Below are positions 23,022 through 34,794 of a stretch of 64,000 bases of DNA, one piece after another. Source of the stretch: Mikania micrantha (taxonomy: Eukaryota > Streptophyta > Magnoliopsida > Asterales > Asteraceae); assembly GCA_009363875.1 (NCBI GenBank), contig CM018680.1:60810700-60874699 (forward strand), written 5' to 3'. The notes under the pieces are model-generated. The model saw only the letters and a program-made list of their open reading frames with translations, had not been told where the DNA came from and searched no databases. Made by a program: the position numbers and the translations under genes. Numbering within the stretch: the first letter of the stretch is position 1; each line of letters starts with the position of its first letter.

Positions 23022-23989
23022 GGTGAGTTCTTAAAGCCCTGTTTTAAATGTTTTATCATTTTGGGCTGATATGCATGTTATAAAGTTCTTTTATGAAAAT
23101 GATTGTATGTATGTATAAAGTATTGTATGAAAGTGATTTTAACCTGATTATGGTCAGGCAAAACATGTTTACAGATAAAGAAAGTTTACAGATAAAGAAT
23201 GTTTATAGATAAAGAATGTTTTAAAGAAAAGAATGTTTTAAGTCTCAACTGCGGTTGAGAAAGAAATGATTTTTGTAAGACACTCGGCTGAGGTCGAGGA
23301 GGAAATGTGTTATGAAAGTCCCGGCTGCGGTTGGGCAAAATATGCACACTGCGATGAAAGGAGCCGCTTATGTGTATAATGGTTTAAATGATTTAAACCA
23401 TGTTATGATGTATGTTAAAAAGTCTTGTACCGGTATGAGCCGTCAATTTTCGGTTGATGGTTAAAGAGTCCTGTGGAAACATAGGCCTGCCGACTGTGTG
23501 TCGCCAGTTCAGTTAAAGAAATCTTAGGCATGCTTGAGTTATCAGCTACGGGTTGATAATGTTAAAGAAATCTTATGTTTGCATGAGTTATCAGCTACGG
23601 GTTGATAATGTTAAAAAATCTTATGTATACATGAGTTATCAACTGCGTGTTGATAGTGTTAAAGAAATCTTATACATGTATGAGTTACCAGCTGCGGGTT
23701 GGTAGTTTAAGAGGGTTGGTAGTTTAAGAGCTTTGTGCTGCACAAGCCTGTTTGACCTCAAGGTCAGCAGTTGACGGTGAAATTCCTTCACTGTATGAAT
23801 GATGTTATGATGATATGTATGTTATGTAATTATGTTATGATGTTATATATGTGATGAAATTATGATATGAGAACATGTATGTTATGTATCTGGAATATGT
23901 TATATGATGATATGAATGAATAAGGATTTTCTAAGAAATAAACTTAGAACTCACCAGCATAAAGCTGACTTGTTTTACATGCATATCAG
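23022..23989 (+). other. Candidate LTR intron with self-pairing splice sites (LTR-1)
   Basis: Donor-like TATCAG|GTGAGTTC at 23017-23030. Acceptor-like GCATATCAG ends at 23989, with a branch-point-like CTGAC (23965-23969) 21 nt before it. Ten bases across the donor (23022-23031, GGTGAGTTCT) are perfectly complementary to AGAACTCACC at 23946-23955. The same arrangement occurs in the two other LTR families here. Splicing itself is inference. Confidence 0.4.
23513..23708 (+). repeat. 49-bp minisatellite in LTR-1, 4 copies
   Basis: Units start at 23513, 23562, 23611 and 23659, each with TTAAAGAAATCTTA, a variable block, GAGTTATCAGCTACGGGTTG and ATAATG. It lies inside the candidate intron. Confidence 0.88.
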
Positions 23990-24379
23990 GTTGAATAGTT
24001 TGAGACAGGAGACACGGAGGGCTCATGGCATACGTTGAAGACTACCCCTGGCATAGACTGGCTATGTTATAAACCTAATAATTATATGAGCTATGTATTA
24101 ATGTTTGTTTAGGTTTGTATAATATTTTATGTAATCACCTTAAATTCCGCTACTATGATAATGTAAATATGGTTTAAGGACTATGGGTATGATGTTTGCC
24201 AACCGAGGGGCTCGGGGCCTCTCAAAAACATAGGATTAGGTTAACTATATATTATCATTATCCTAACAAGTTTAAAAGAAATTATTTACCAATAGATCAT
24301 GAAATCAAATTTAAGAGGAAAAATTTTAAATTTTAAAAGAAGAAATTGTTAAATGGTAATTTAGTCATAATCACTTTCC

Positions 24380-25235
24380 CCGTCACATTTTTTAAACGTT
24401 TATAACTTTTACATACGATATTATTTAAAAAATATATATATCATAAAACGAGTATTTTTATCTTTAAAATTAATATAGTATTGCTATAAAAAATGAAAGT
24501 TTTTCAGCTCATTATGTCTGATTATCGTCATTGTCTATTTCTTAAACGTTCGTATATAATTATTATTTTGTGTTTTTCTTACAGATAATTGTGTTTTTTT
24601 ACAACTAATTGTGTCTTTTTAAAATATCATTGTGTTATTTATACTTGTCGTTCTGTCATCTTGTTTAACATTATATATTTTGTAACATTATTGTGTTTTA
24701 AATTGATTGAGAAAACACAACATTGAGCAGAAATATAAAAGAAACAATAATATATACAAAAGACACAATGCCTTTACAAAAGAAAAAATGACATGTACAA
24801 AAAACACAATACCTATACAAAATACACAATGACTTGTACAAAATTGTTCATACTCTTTATTTTATCTTTTTTACAGGTAATTGTGTTTTTTTTTTATAGA
24901 TTGTTGTGTTATTAATACTCGTCATCATGTCATTTTTGGTTGATATTTTATGTATTTTACAACATTATTGTATCTTAAATTATTCAGGAAAACACAACGT
25001 TGAGTATAAATACAAAAGATACATTGATATATACAAAAGACACACTGCTCTGTATAAAAGATACAATGAACTATATAAAAGACACAATGAATTAAAAAAA
25101 CAAAAGTTTTTCTAAAGCAACAATATACTAATTTTGAAGATAAAAAATGCTTGTTTTTATGTTATATATATTTTTTCAAAAAATAATTCCGTACGTAAAA
25201 GTTATAAACGTTTAAAAATGTAGAATAACTTGATA
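24380..25235. mobile_element. Foldback element with ~110-bp arms
   Basis: The left arm (24389-24495: AAACGTTTATAACTTTTAC..., AAAATTAATATAGTATTGCT) pairs with 25115-25225 (AGCAACAATATACTAATTTT..., GTAAAAGTTATAAACGTTT). The interior repeats ATTGTGT and its complement ACACAAT many times. No coding sequence and no certain target duplication. Confidence 0.55.
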
Positions 25236-25415
25236 AAAAGTTAACAAAAGTTTTCATTACTTAATTAACATACAACAACTTGATTTAAACATAACAATTA
25301 ATTAATACTTTAATAATTACTAAAGATCTTTATTAGACTTTTTAGGTTAACATGCTTATTTATTTTAACTAAACCATTGAAACATAATTGTTTTATCATT
25401 TAAAGAAGAGAGATA

Positions 25416-25643
25416 GCAAAAGACTTCTAGCCTATTGGTAGCGCCTTAACTTATCTTATAAGAGGTATTGGGTTGAAATCTCACTTAGAGCACATATTGC
25501 TCTGGGTTGAGCTGGTGGGTTTTCATAGTTGTAGGTTTTCTCCTGGGCGGGTGAGTTAGGTCACCACGCTCTGTTATTTGGGCGAATGGTGATCTATTTG
25601 GCAGGCTGATCACGGATGACATGGTGTTTGATGTTCACAAAAA
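25416..25643 (+). mobile_element. SINE with 18-bp target duplication
   Basis: A box TAGCCTATTGG (25428-25438), B-box-like GGTTGAAATCTC (25471-25482), a body with TTTTCTCCTGGGCGGG, and a short A tail. Flanked by ATTTAAAGAAGAGAGATA at 25398-25415 and 25644-25661, an exact duplication. Confidence 0.9.
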
Positions 25644-25762
25644 ATTTAAAGAAGAGAGATAAACAAATAAACAATTAATAAATTGATAGAGAGGTGAAGA
25701 AATGATAAGATGAATTCAAGAAAAGTCGACACGTCACAAATAAAATTGTTTATTGATTTATT

Positions 25763-25850
25763 TGTTATTATTATTATTACTATTAGTTACTATTACTATT
25801 ACTATTACTATTATTTATTTATTTGTTTATTTTTTTTGAACGACATTTAT
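25763..25850. repeat. ATT/ACT trinucleotide microsatellite
   Basis: Runs of ATT, then ATTACT, then ATTT units. Confidence 0.85.
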
Positions 25851-25969
25851 TTGTTTATTTAAAGTAACGGTAGATAAACGAAATACTTTATGTAGGCGAA
25901 AAATGAAATAGATCTATTACGCAACATAATTTAAGATATTGAAAAATAAAAGTAAACTACCCAGCTGTA

Positions 25970-26102
25970 GCCAATGTGGGACTAGCCTACTTGGTAGAGA
26001 CATTGCCTCTTAGAAAGGAGTTCTTGGGTTCAAATCCAAGCAAGGGGAAAATTGGGTGTAATTTAGGAGTAGGATAGTATTGTCGTTCAAAAAAAAAAAA
26101 AA
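25970..26102 (+). mobile_element. Short SINE with 16-bp target duplication
   Basis: A-box-like TAGCCTACTTGG, B box GGTTCAAATCC (26027-26037), GTCGTTC before a long A tail. Flanked by AAACTACCCAGCTGTA (25954-25969, 26103-26118). Only ~130 bp, so it is mostly tRNA-like head plus tail. Confidence 0.88.
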
Positions 26103-26255
26103 AAACTACCCAGCTGTAATGTTCAGAAAAAGATAGGCCTATAAAGTATGCTAAAAATTAACACAAAAATATATATAAAAAATAAAATATATTATGAAGG
26201 GTAAAAAAAAGGAAAAAATAGTAAATAATTTTAGCAGTAATTATTGAAAATTGAT

Positions 26256-26495
26256 ACCAATTAGGCAATGCCTCGATAGCATCATGAGATTCTTTCATAT
26301 GAAAGGTCTTGGGTTCAAATCTTTTCCGCAGCGAAAAAGGGGTCTGAGTCCTGAGAGTGTTCAGGAGGTCTTTCCTGTGGGGTTTCCTCCTGAGATGGTT
26401 GTAGTGGCTCATGAGAGGTCCAGGTAACTAAAACTTGATGACATAATTTGGAAATAATGAGCTTACACGATTAAGACATTCACAGTTAAAAAAAA
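26256..26495 (+). mobile_element. SINE, same family as 63085-63317
   Basis: Head GGCAATGCCTCGATAGCATC, B-box-like GGTTCAAATCTT (26312-26323), GGGGTTTCCTCCTGAGATG and GGCTCATGAGAGGT in the body, CACAGTTAAAAAAA tail. Flanked by TATTGAAAATTGAT at 26242-26255 and 26496-26509. Confidence 0.88.
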
Positions 26496-26509
26496 TATTG
26501 AAAATTGAT

Positions 26510-28180
26510 GAAAATTTGAATTTGGTGCCGCCGATGATCTTGCGACTGATGTGTCATGTGTGCCGCCGTGATTAATAATTTATTAATTTTCCTCAAGTCA
26601 TTTAAGTTACATTTGTTTGAAATTTCATATTTGTCCAAATAATTTTTAGTCGTAGGTGTTCGTTGACCTGGTTATAATTTGTCGACTATAAATTAGTAAA
26701 ACAAAAATGTGAAAAATTTTATTTGGCTTAAAAATGTCAAATATATAAATTGACAGGTGATGAACACACATATAATATACATATATATTATATTAAAATT
26801 GAATAAATATAAAATTGAATTGTTTATAAAATTGAATATATATACACACACAATACTTCTCAAGACCTGCTTCAACGCCCTCCTCATGCATTTAATTCTT
26901 ATGACCAAGGTCATATGCGAATGGTCACGCCCGGCACATGCCAAGCATATAGTGAGAGGAAGGCGTGACGGGCCACTGCCGCTCCATTACAATAATGTTA
27001 TATAATATATATTTAGGGCGCGCATAAATTAACACAATACCTTTCATTCATAGACCCAAAACATTTCTGTTCACTTTTCATCGTTTTTAGACAAAATCCT
27101 CTTGTGATTGGATATGTCCCTTATGTGTGTGTGGATTCCTAAATTCTTTTTAAAACTACAAATACTAAGACAATGGTAAATAACAAAAAAAATCCTTCAT
27201 TAATTATTCAAAAGTAAATAAAAAACACAAAAATATATAGTACTTTAAACAATTTATGTATCTAATTAATTAATTAAAAATTTTCTTCTCTCTTTTAACT
27301 AAAGTAAAACCAGGTTGAGCTTTGAGGAGATGTTTTGTCAAAGAAAGGGCATTGAGAGTTACACAAATCGGGTTTGTGACCCAAATCGGTTTGGGTTGAT
27401 TTTGATTTGGTCTGTGTTAACAACAGTCAAAGTTGACACCTTTAGAAACTTGGCTGGGCTGAAGGGGTTTAGGATAAGTTTAAGGATATGGATGGGTCGG
27501 GCTTAAACCATGTTTGAGTAATCTCAACCCCATGCCTGTTTATAAAAACGGGTCCCATACCCGGTCAAAAACCCATCGGGTATTTACTCGTCGGGTATTG
27601 GGTATCCCAGTGAGTTTCGGGTATACTTGTTAGTTAAATATATCCGTTAAAAATAACTGACTTAAAACCAGCCGGGTATGTATTATGTAAGTAATAATAA
27701 ATTTATATTTTTAATAACCAAAAAATATATACTAAATATGCGAAGAACATATTATCGGTTAAATCATGAAAATTCGAATAAGAAAATTAGAACTCAATTT
27801 TACAAACAAAAATATCTGAAAAAGAGAATCAGATATTCTAATCAGGTAAATGATTATTTTTAATCATTTTCATAGGGCGGGTAAGCGGGAAGAGTAAATT
27901 GATATATATAATGGGATAATCGGGACGTGTAAATGGGGTTATGAACGAATCCTATGTCCATCCCAAACCATGAAAATTCTAAAAATTAATCTCATACCTG
28001 CCTAATACCCATCGGTTTCAAGAATACCTTCATATGATGTGGGTTTCGGTTAAATCCCTTGTGCTGTTTTTTTTTGCTATCTCTATTTAAGGATAGTTTG
28101 ACCAAGTTGAAACTAACTTTAAATTGGTTTGGTTGTATTGTAACCTGATTAAAATCGGTTTCAAGCCATACGGTCATCAA
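26510..28180. other. Degraded repeats, no gene seen
   Basis: 27360-27970 holds many ACCCATCGGGTATT / GGGTATTGGG-like inverted motifs, the look of an old hAT-type element rich in ACCCG repeats. 26860-27000 contains a GC-richer patch (GGTCACGCCCGGCACATGCC). No ORF is convincing. Confidence 0.4.
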
Positions 28181-28548
28181 GGTAGTGTTTGTTTTTCCTC
28201 TCAAAAGGTCTACACAGGCTCTTATGTCTGAGCCACGCAGATCACGCGCAAACATTGTCATCTGCAAACTGTTTATTTTTTTTCCAAGATATTTCGTTAA
28301 AAAACGTCTGCACGAGCTATTCTTGGTGCAGATCTGGCCCAGACATTTCTAAGATATTCTAATGTCTGTGAAGACCACCCACCACCACCATCATCGTCGG
28401 CCATCACAACACCAAAGTCAAAGACCAACACCAGCAACATCACCACCAGTTTATTTTAACAGTCAGCAGACGTTAAAAAACAAACAGTCTTATTCTACAG
28501 ATACGGTATGCAGATTGTAAACATTTTATTTCTTAAAAAACAAACACC
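28181..28548. mobile_element. Short PIF/Harbinger-like element
   Basis: Left end GGTAGTGTTTGTTTTTCC; right end read inward GGTGTTTGTTTTTTAA. Same termini as 9087-9976 and 34906-35660, with the internal CACGCAGATCACGCGCAAAC and CAGACGTTAAAAAAC motifs. The flanking trinucleotides do not match, so the 3-bp duplication is not confirmed. Confidence 0.5.
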
Positions 28549-28779
28549 TTCTGACTGACTGTTTGGATCGGATTAAAAGACAGTTTCCCCTCAACTAGTT
28601 TGAGAATCGGTTGGGTTGTTCATTTGAGTTATCAAATATATATATTTTGTATTATTTTGTGTAAAGGCAGGGTGTTGAATACCTAAGTTTAGAAAAGAAT
28701 GGGCCGAGCCCAATTTATACAGAAGAAGCCGCACGTGTAACGGTGTAAGTGTGGAACTTTACACCGAAAAGGCGGGAAT

Positions 28780-29047
28780 AGAGGTGCGCAAATCGGGTTT
28801 TTTTTGAACCCGTCGGTTTCAATCGGTTTCAGTTCCAGTCAACAAAGTCAATACCCGGTTCCGGTTCCGGGTTTCGACCGGTTCCGACATGTTTTTGACC
28901 GGTTCCGGTTCGGGTTTTGGCCGGATACAGGTGGAACAAGTTCCGGTTTTCTCGGTTCCGGTTTTAATTTGTCTGAAAAACCGAACCAGTTTCTATCCAC
29001 CGGTTCGGGTATGACCGGTTCCGAGTCAGTTTTCATTCCCCGCCTAA
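28780..29047. repeat. Repeat rich in CCGGTTCCGG, probable hAT-type remnant
   Basis: Begins AGAGGTGCGCAAATCGGG and is filled with GGTTCCGGTTC-type motifs on both strands; the right border near CCCCGCCTA is uncertain. The ORFs across it on both strands are products of the repeat. Confidence 0.35.
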
Positions 29048-29642
29048 TGGTTCACGTTTGCTTTTATGCCTTTATGTTTGTTCTAATTGTTTTGAATTAA
29101 AAGACGATTGCTTAAATAATTAGTGACCTTATATTAAATATCACTATGAGAATTCCATCGTGATTATAAATATCAAAACTCACACCCTAAAACACATCTC
29201 AACGACTCTTATCCAAACATAAAACCCTAAGGTATTAAAAAACTTTATTACAAATTCATGTTATAACAATATATAGAATTTTTTAAAATCTAAAAAACCA
29301 TAAAACTTTGGGCTTGGTAGCCTTGCATTTGGGCCATCAGCAGGGGATGATTCCTCCAAATACAAATAAAAGAAAATAGTAATTGTTCTGTCGTAAAATC
29401 TTAAAACATACTTTGTCATAAAAGTAACTGTCATTTACTGTAAACCTAAAAGTTTACTCTGTCATAAAATTTGCATCCCATCTTAAAAGTAACATCCCTT
29501 TGATATAAAATTCAAAAGTGTATTCCGTATAAAGTATTGTAATTATGAATTGGATGTTCCTATTATTAATTAGCCAACTTAAATTTAGCAATGTGAGATA
29601 CAACTCGTTTGTATAGTCAATATATACCTTCCAAGATATAAA
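29048..29642. other. AT-rich DNA, no feature seen
   Basis: No ORF or element ends recognised; the short frames are not gene-like. Confidence 0.5.
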
Positions 29643-29651
29643 CAAAATATA

Positions 29652-29919
29652 GAGTAAACTTCTCTTTTGCTCCCTGTGGTTTGACAAAAGTAACCATTTT
29701 CATCCAAATTTTGAAATTTTCCTCCATTAGTTTCAGAAAATTAACCATTTTAGTCCCTGTGGTTTGACAAAAGTAACCATTTTCATCCAAAGTTTAAATG
29801 GACTTTGGATGAAAATGGTTAATTTTCTGAAACTAATGGAGGAAAATTGCAAAATTTTAAAATTTGGATGAAAATAGTTATTTTTGTCAAATCACAGGGA
29901 GCAAAAGAGAAGTTTACTC
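29652..29919. mobile_element. MULE-type MITE, near-perfect palindrome
   Basis: Ends GAGTAAACTTCTCTTTTGC and GCAAAAGAGAAGTTTACTC. Inverted copies of CCATTTTCATCCAAA and GGAGGAAAATT fill the rest. Flanked by 9-mers CAAAATATA (29643-29651) and TAAAATATA (29920-29928), one mismatch, fitting a Mutator-like duplication. A direct duplication of CCCTGTGGTTTGACAAAAGT lies inside the left arm. Confidence 0.75.
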
Positions 29920-29928
29920 TAAAATATA

Positions 29929-30633
29929 TAATATAGTAACAAAAACTATAGACCACAATACCACATGGTGAGAGAAAGGATGAACAGAGATTGGAAAAGG
30001 TCATACAATCATTACAATCAAATGAGTAAACACCAATAAGTTACAAAACAAAGTGGTTTTGATAACCATATTAATATTCATAATACCCTCTTGGTTATCA
30101 ATTTTATATACTTAGAGATGGAGTGGAGTCTTATTAATGTGTATGTCGTTATTTTGTTATTTTGAATATTAATATTCATAATAATAACCTTTTGTTATGT
30201 TAGACTCGTTAAAAACCTTATTAAGAAATCTTGTACGAAAATGCTTAGTGAAGCAAAAAAAAAAAGGGTATAACATATATAAGTATATAACAGTCCCTCG
30301 TTTTAGTATTTAGCATTAGTAGTAGGGTTGTAAACAAGCTGAACATTTAGCGAACAGTTCGCGGCAGAAGTTTTTGTTAAATACATAAAATAAAATAATA
30401 TGAACAAAAAATTTCACATGTTTCCAAAATCAATTCAACCCTTTGTTTGAGTGACTGGTGTTGAGCATTAAGAAAGAGAGAGGTGAAGTTTTTTTAAAGA
30501 ATGGTGAAAATGGCATGCACCATGTGAAGAGTCTGCTGATGGATGATGTGGTTGGGGTGGATATGTAGCGACTCATACGTTTGGTTTGTTTTCATTTGTA
30601 TAAGATTTGTACCAGCAATTAGGTGTTTTCATG
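29929..30633. other. No gene; short hAT-like scrap
   Basis: 30326-30372 (GGGTTGTAAACAAGCTGAAC...CGAACAGTTCGCGGC) resembles the start of the hAT-type element at 39043. The remainder is AT-rich without features. Confidence 0.4.
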
Positions 30634-30641
30634 GTGTTGAG

Positions 30642-31224
30642 CAGTGGCGGATCTAGGAACTTTTTCACTATTTTCAAACGCTTCAATTAGATAGAACCGA
30701 ACATACAAATTTCTGGATTGGTTTGACGGTTTGGGTCTTGTAATTTTCATCATATAATAACTGTGCGATATATTAAGTCAATAATTAAAAAAACATCGTC
30801 ATTAAAGAGTTTGGAGGTGCGAAGTGAACACTCATTTAAGATTTCTAAGCTTCAGACCAAATGAGAGTCAAGGGGGTCGCTCCCCCTTGCGGGGACCTAG
30901 GGGCAAGCGGTCCCTTTGGCCAGCCAGTGAGCAAGGGTCAAGGGGCAATGTCCCAAATTTGAGAAGAAATATTGATTTCGGAAAGCGAATTTAACACAAT
31001 CTTATAGAAATCTAAGCATTGATTGTCGAGAAGTCTCTAACAAAGATTGTTTAATCCATTCAAGTTGACAAACTGTTGAAAAAAATTACAGTAAGAATTC
31101 ACCCTTAAAATATTAATGGGTTCACCCTATTTTTTAAGCCTTTTGAAAAATTTTTTACCTACTAACGCTTCGAGATGCGGTGGGTTCCGATGAACCCACA
31201 TGTCTCTACCTACATCCGCCATTG
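30642..31224. mobile_element. hAT-type non-autonomous element with exact 8-bp TSD
   Basis: Ends CAGTGGCGGATCTAGG and (inward from the right) CAATGGCGGATGTAGG. Exact 8-bp duplication GTGTTGAG at 30634-30641 and 31225-31232. The interior includes GGTCGCTCCCCCTTGC. No transposase frame. The intact duplication shows that this site was GTGTTGAG before insertion. Confidence 0.85.
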
Positions 31225-31232
31225 GTGTTGAG

Positions 31233-31974
31233 CATAATTCTTATTTCTTACCACATACCTCATTCTAAAATATAGTGTTTGGTTGTTTTTGAGTTGGATA
31301 TCTCTCTAAAAACAATCTTTCTTTTCCCATAAATAAGGGTAATATGTGCCTATATGTCATATTCCTCACACCGTATCTTGGCTATATGATTCATCCGGGT
31401 CACTGCTTATGGACCCAAACCTGGGTGATCTATGTTCATCCTTCGGAACCATATCACATCCTGAATAATTTAACTCATAGTCATTTTTATTAACACAAAT
31501 AGCCAATGCTACAAGTAAGATTAAGTAAGATTTACTGTGTAAGATAGTTTTGTTTGTTCTTTAGTTGTTAGGATCCCCCTATGGTGGTTTTTAGGTAATG
31601 GCCTTGGTTTTGGACCAAAGATAACATATGCCCCAAATTCTGGGTGGAGGCAATGTTTTGATCGGACCGAACTGGTTGAACCGGTAACTTTTATGTATAT
31701 GGTTGGTTAGCCTAGTTGAACCACTTGTAAGTGAATTAGCGAATTGACCGACCGAACCAGTGAATCGCACTAGTTGAACCAGATTTCAATTATTTTATAT
31801 TAAATTAAATATATATATTTTTTAATTTTTATAATAATATGTTTTTTGAATCTTGGTAAGACAATCAATTTGATTTTTGGTCCAGCTTTAAAAACCGGTG
31901 AAGGTTTAGAGGGTTGCAATGAGGAAGTATAGGTGGGTCTCTTCATAGTTTCATTTAATTTGGTACCTTACTAC
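31233..31974. other. No gene; CCGGTT-type repeat at 31655-31910
   Basis: ACCGAACTGGTTGAACCGG-like motifs occur here and, inverted, at 33070-33340. They may be one old foldback or two copies of a repeat. Nothing coding is seen. Confidence 0.4.
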
Positions 31975-31986
31975 CTTAGACCACTC

Positions 31987-32227
31987 TTTTTTTTAACGAC
32001 CAGTTAAGCAACTGCTGGATACTTCGTACGCAAACCCCAATTTCCGAAGAAAAACCAACCCAATTGCCACCAATTCTCGGAGAAAACCCAACCCAAACAC
32101 CCGCTCAAAGGCACGGCGGTGGAAGACCGGTAAAACCGGGTGAGATCAAGGGTCAATCCAGGATCCGGGTCTTCTATCACTTTCCCAATACCTATGTCTT
32201 ACCAATAGGGCAAGACATCATTGGTAT
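31987..32227 (-). mobile_element. SINE on the minus strand
   Basis: The T run at 31987-31994 is the reverse of an A tail preceded by GGTCGTT. The opposite end reads CCTATTGGTAAGACATAGG, a tRNA-like head. A 12-bp duplication CTTAGACCACTC flanks it (31975-31986, 32228-32239). The 87-codon plus-strand ORF at 32064-32327 crosses its boundary and is therefore spurious. Confidence 0.75.
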
Positions 32228-32468
32228 CTTAGACCACTCCTATCGTCAATACTTTTTATGTTCCGTCATTCAAATGAAAAAAATCAGAAAAAATCAACAA
32301 CTTTTTGCATTTTTAATAATAGATTAAGTATAAAATTACATAAAATAAAAATAAAACTTGAAAATTACATAAACAACTAAAATTTAAAAATTACATAAAC
32401 GACTAAAGTTTAAAAATTACATAAACAACAACTAAAAAGGGTATTCCTCTTCTGGTGGGTCTTTCTCT

Positions 32469-32656
32469 TACGGATTTTCATAAAATTAAGTTATAAAATG
32501 TCAAATTCCAAAACACATCATTAGCATCATCTACGGATTTTCATAAAATTAAGTTATAAAATGTCAAATTCCAAAACACATCATTAGCATCATCATCCAA
32601 TTCTTCCAAATCGGGAACATTTGCAGGCAACGGAGGAACAATTGGTTGGTTTGCAG
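32469..32656 (-). pseudogene. Coding remnant with a 63-bp tandem duplication
   Basis: Minus strand from 32656 reads VPPLPANVPDLEELDDDAN, then DVFWNLTFYNLIL and a stop. The 63-bp segment from 32469 is repeated exactly at 32532, duplicating the tail. It looks like the acidic C-terminus of a lost ORF, perhaps a transposon-borne protein. I do not recognise the family. Confidence 0.3.
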
Positions 32657-33424
32657 TAAATTAATTTTTAATAAATAGTGTAGGTTGGTTGTGAATGTGA
32701 GTAGTCTTACAGACCTCAAATTCCTAAGCATTTTTTTTCACTATCCAGTAGCGAGTGCTTGAGCAGATGGGGTGATCAATTATGTTTGTGGTTCAATATG
32801 GTGCGGAGATATGGGTTCCAAGTTGGCTAAGTTAGCCCCTTGGCCGTCTCTTTGTGTTGCAACCAACCATTTTGGATAGAAATAGTGTTGGATACCTGAA
32901 TGACCAAAGAATTTTGCCACAGAATAAAAAAAAAAAAACAGAGAGATTAGATAAAAAAAAATGAAGCATCTTTTATTGGAATAATTTCTTCACCCAATCA
33001 TGCATGATAGATTTTGGGTACAAAATGAACTTGTTTATATATAAATGTGCCATAGGCAGGCAACATCAAACCGATCGTCTTATTGGTATACTGGTTAGAT
33101 CGATCGAACCGAATTTAAAAACCGAACAAAATGGTTAATATTATAAAATTTATATATCTAATTCAATATATATATAAAAAATTAAAAGCTGGTTCAACCA
33201 CTACGGTTCACAGGTAGAACTAAGAGACTAAGCTGAGCGATTCATCAATTAACTTAAATAGCAGTTTAACTAAGCCACCCAGACTATTTTCATGACTGAT
33301 TCCCGGTCCAACTGAACAGTCCGATTCAGTTATAAAAACAATATTCATTAGTATTTGCAATCAAGTTTTTAAACAAATAAATTTCCTATCCATGTATTAA
33401 AAATTAAATAGGTAATGGAGCTTG
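32657..33424. other. No gene; CCGGTT-like repeat remnants
   Basis: 33070-33340 carries the inverted counterpart of the motifs at 31655-31910. Otherwise AT-rich. Confidence 0.4.
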
Positions 33425-33432
33425 GTCCCAAG

Positions 33433-34007
33433 TAGGGGTGGCAATTCCCGACACGACCTGAAACACGACCCGAACACGACACGAAAATAATCAAGTTTTG
33501 GGTTGACAAGTATAACCCGTTTAAAAAAAACGGGTCGTGTTCGGGTTGACCCGTTTATAAAACAGGTCGGGTTCGGGTTGACACATTTATAAACGGGTTG
33601 ACCCGTTAACCCGTTTAAGGTTTTAAAATTATTAATTTTTTATTTTTTTCTTTCCTATAACATATATTTAGTTGTTTTTCTTTTGATTATTTACCATACT
33701 TTAAGTGATTAAGTAACAAAATTTATATTTTTTCATCTAAAAAATGATTTTATTAATTTTATACTTTATAACTATTAATTTTCAAACAATAACCAACTTA
33801 CAATATGTAAATTAGTTTGATTTATTTATATAAACGGGTTAAACGGGTCAGGTTCGGGTTGACCCGGATTTATATCAATCTGGGTTAGGGTTGAAAACTT
33901 TGACACGAATAAATATATGGGTCAGGTTAGGGTTGCAAAATTCAACCCACCAACCCGCCAACCCGTTAACCCGCTAACCCACCAACCCGACACGATTGAC
34001 ACCCCTA
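33433..34007. mobile_element. hAT-type element with exact 8-bp TSD
   Basis: Ends TAGGGGTGGCAATTCCCGAC and (inward) TAGGGGTGTCAATCGTGTCG. Exact duplication GTCCCAAG at 33425-33432 and 34008-34015. Sub-terminal regions are arrays of ACCCGTTTA/AAACGGGT on both strands. No coding sequence. Confidence 0.87.
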
Positions 34008-34396
34008 GTCCCAAGGGGTTACTTTTGTGGTTATTGGTTGAAAAAGGATATACATGAGATGCTTTTATATTTTTGGGTTCAAAATGGACTTAAAAAAAAT
34101 GTATCTTGTCTATTAAAGTTACCCTGGCATCTCATTTTGATTTTTTTTTTTAAATTACAATTTTCTTAAATGAATCAATATCAATATCATTATGAGAAAG
34201 GGATGGGACATGAAACTCAAGTTTTGATAAACCAATTTGACAAGCCCAGTTGGTAAAAGTTACAACCGAACAGTTGTAACAAAGAGAGGCAATAAATTAG
34301 TGTGAGAATATAAAATACGAATCCGAATTAGTTTTGTTTTGTATGTTTTTTTTCTAACAGTTACTATCTACCCGTCTGTGTGTTATATAAAAGTAA

Positions 34397-34750
34397 CTAG
34401 GATATAGACCCGTGTATTACACGGGTTTGCGAAAAAAACGTGATTTTATAATCATGTCTTCCTAAATTTACATAATTAAAATAATTTTATTACATCTTTT
34501 TTAATTTACATGATTATACTATAATTAATAATATTAGTTATATCTTTTTTATATTGAAAAACTTTAAAAATAAAAATTTATAAAAAAATGTTCTTAATAT
34601 ATATAACATTAAACATACATGTTTACACGGTTCAAAATAACATAACATATATTTTACAAAGACGTTTTATCAAAAATTAAAGAATTTATTTAAGTGCTCT
34701 AAAGGTTGACACATGGCATATCAAAACCTTTATTTATTATATAGTATAGA
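34397..34750 (-). mobile_element. Minimal non-autonomous Helitron, 354 bp
   Basis: On the minus strand: A|TCTATACTATATAATAAA at the 5' end (34750), a perfect terminal hairpin CCCGTG-TAATA-CACGGG (34409-34425), then TCTATATC and CTAG|T (34397). All Helitron hallmarks are present: 5' TC, 3' hairpin and CTAG, insertion between A and T, no terminal repeats. No coding capacity. Confidence 0.82.
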
Positions 34751-34794
34751 TATAGATATAATCTACACATGTGCAAACTTTATACATAAATAAA

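Larger units (their letters stand above)
21834..24224 (+). mobile_element. Solo LTR of a Ty3/gypsy-type element (LTR-1)
   Basis: Starts TGTAACAACCGAAG and ends GGGGCCTCTCA, with an exact 5-bp duplication AAAAC (21829-21833, 24225-24229). There is no primer site or coding region, so an internal domain was lost by LTR recombination. Much of 21900-22970 is clearly homologous to the LTRs of the intact element at 46218. About 90 bases starting at 22391 are identical to those from 46791. The last part is unrelated to that LTR but resembles LTR-2 (AACTCACCAGC, CTGACTTG, GGGGCCTC end). Confidence 0.88.

Noticed and set aside
28804..29100. ORFs on both strands of the CCGGTTCCGG-rich repeat
   Set aside because: Symmetric repeat composition keeps both strands open; no protein family recognised.
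32064..32327. 87-codon plus-strand ORF
   Set aside because: It runs from inside a minus-strand SINE across the SINE's target duplication into flanking DNA.
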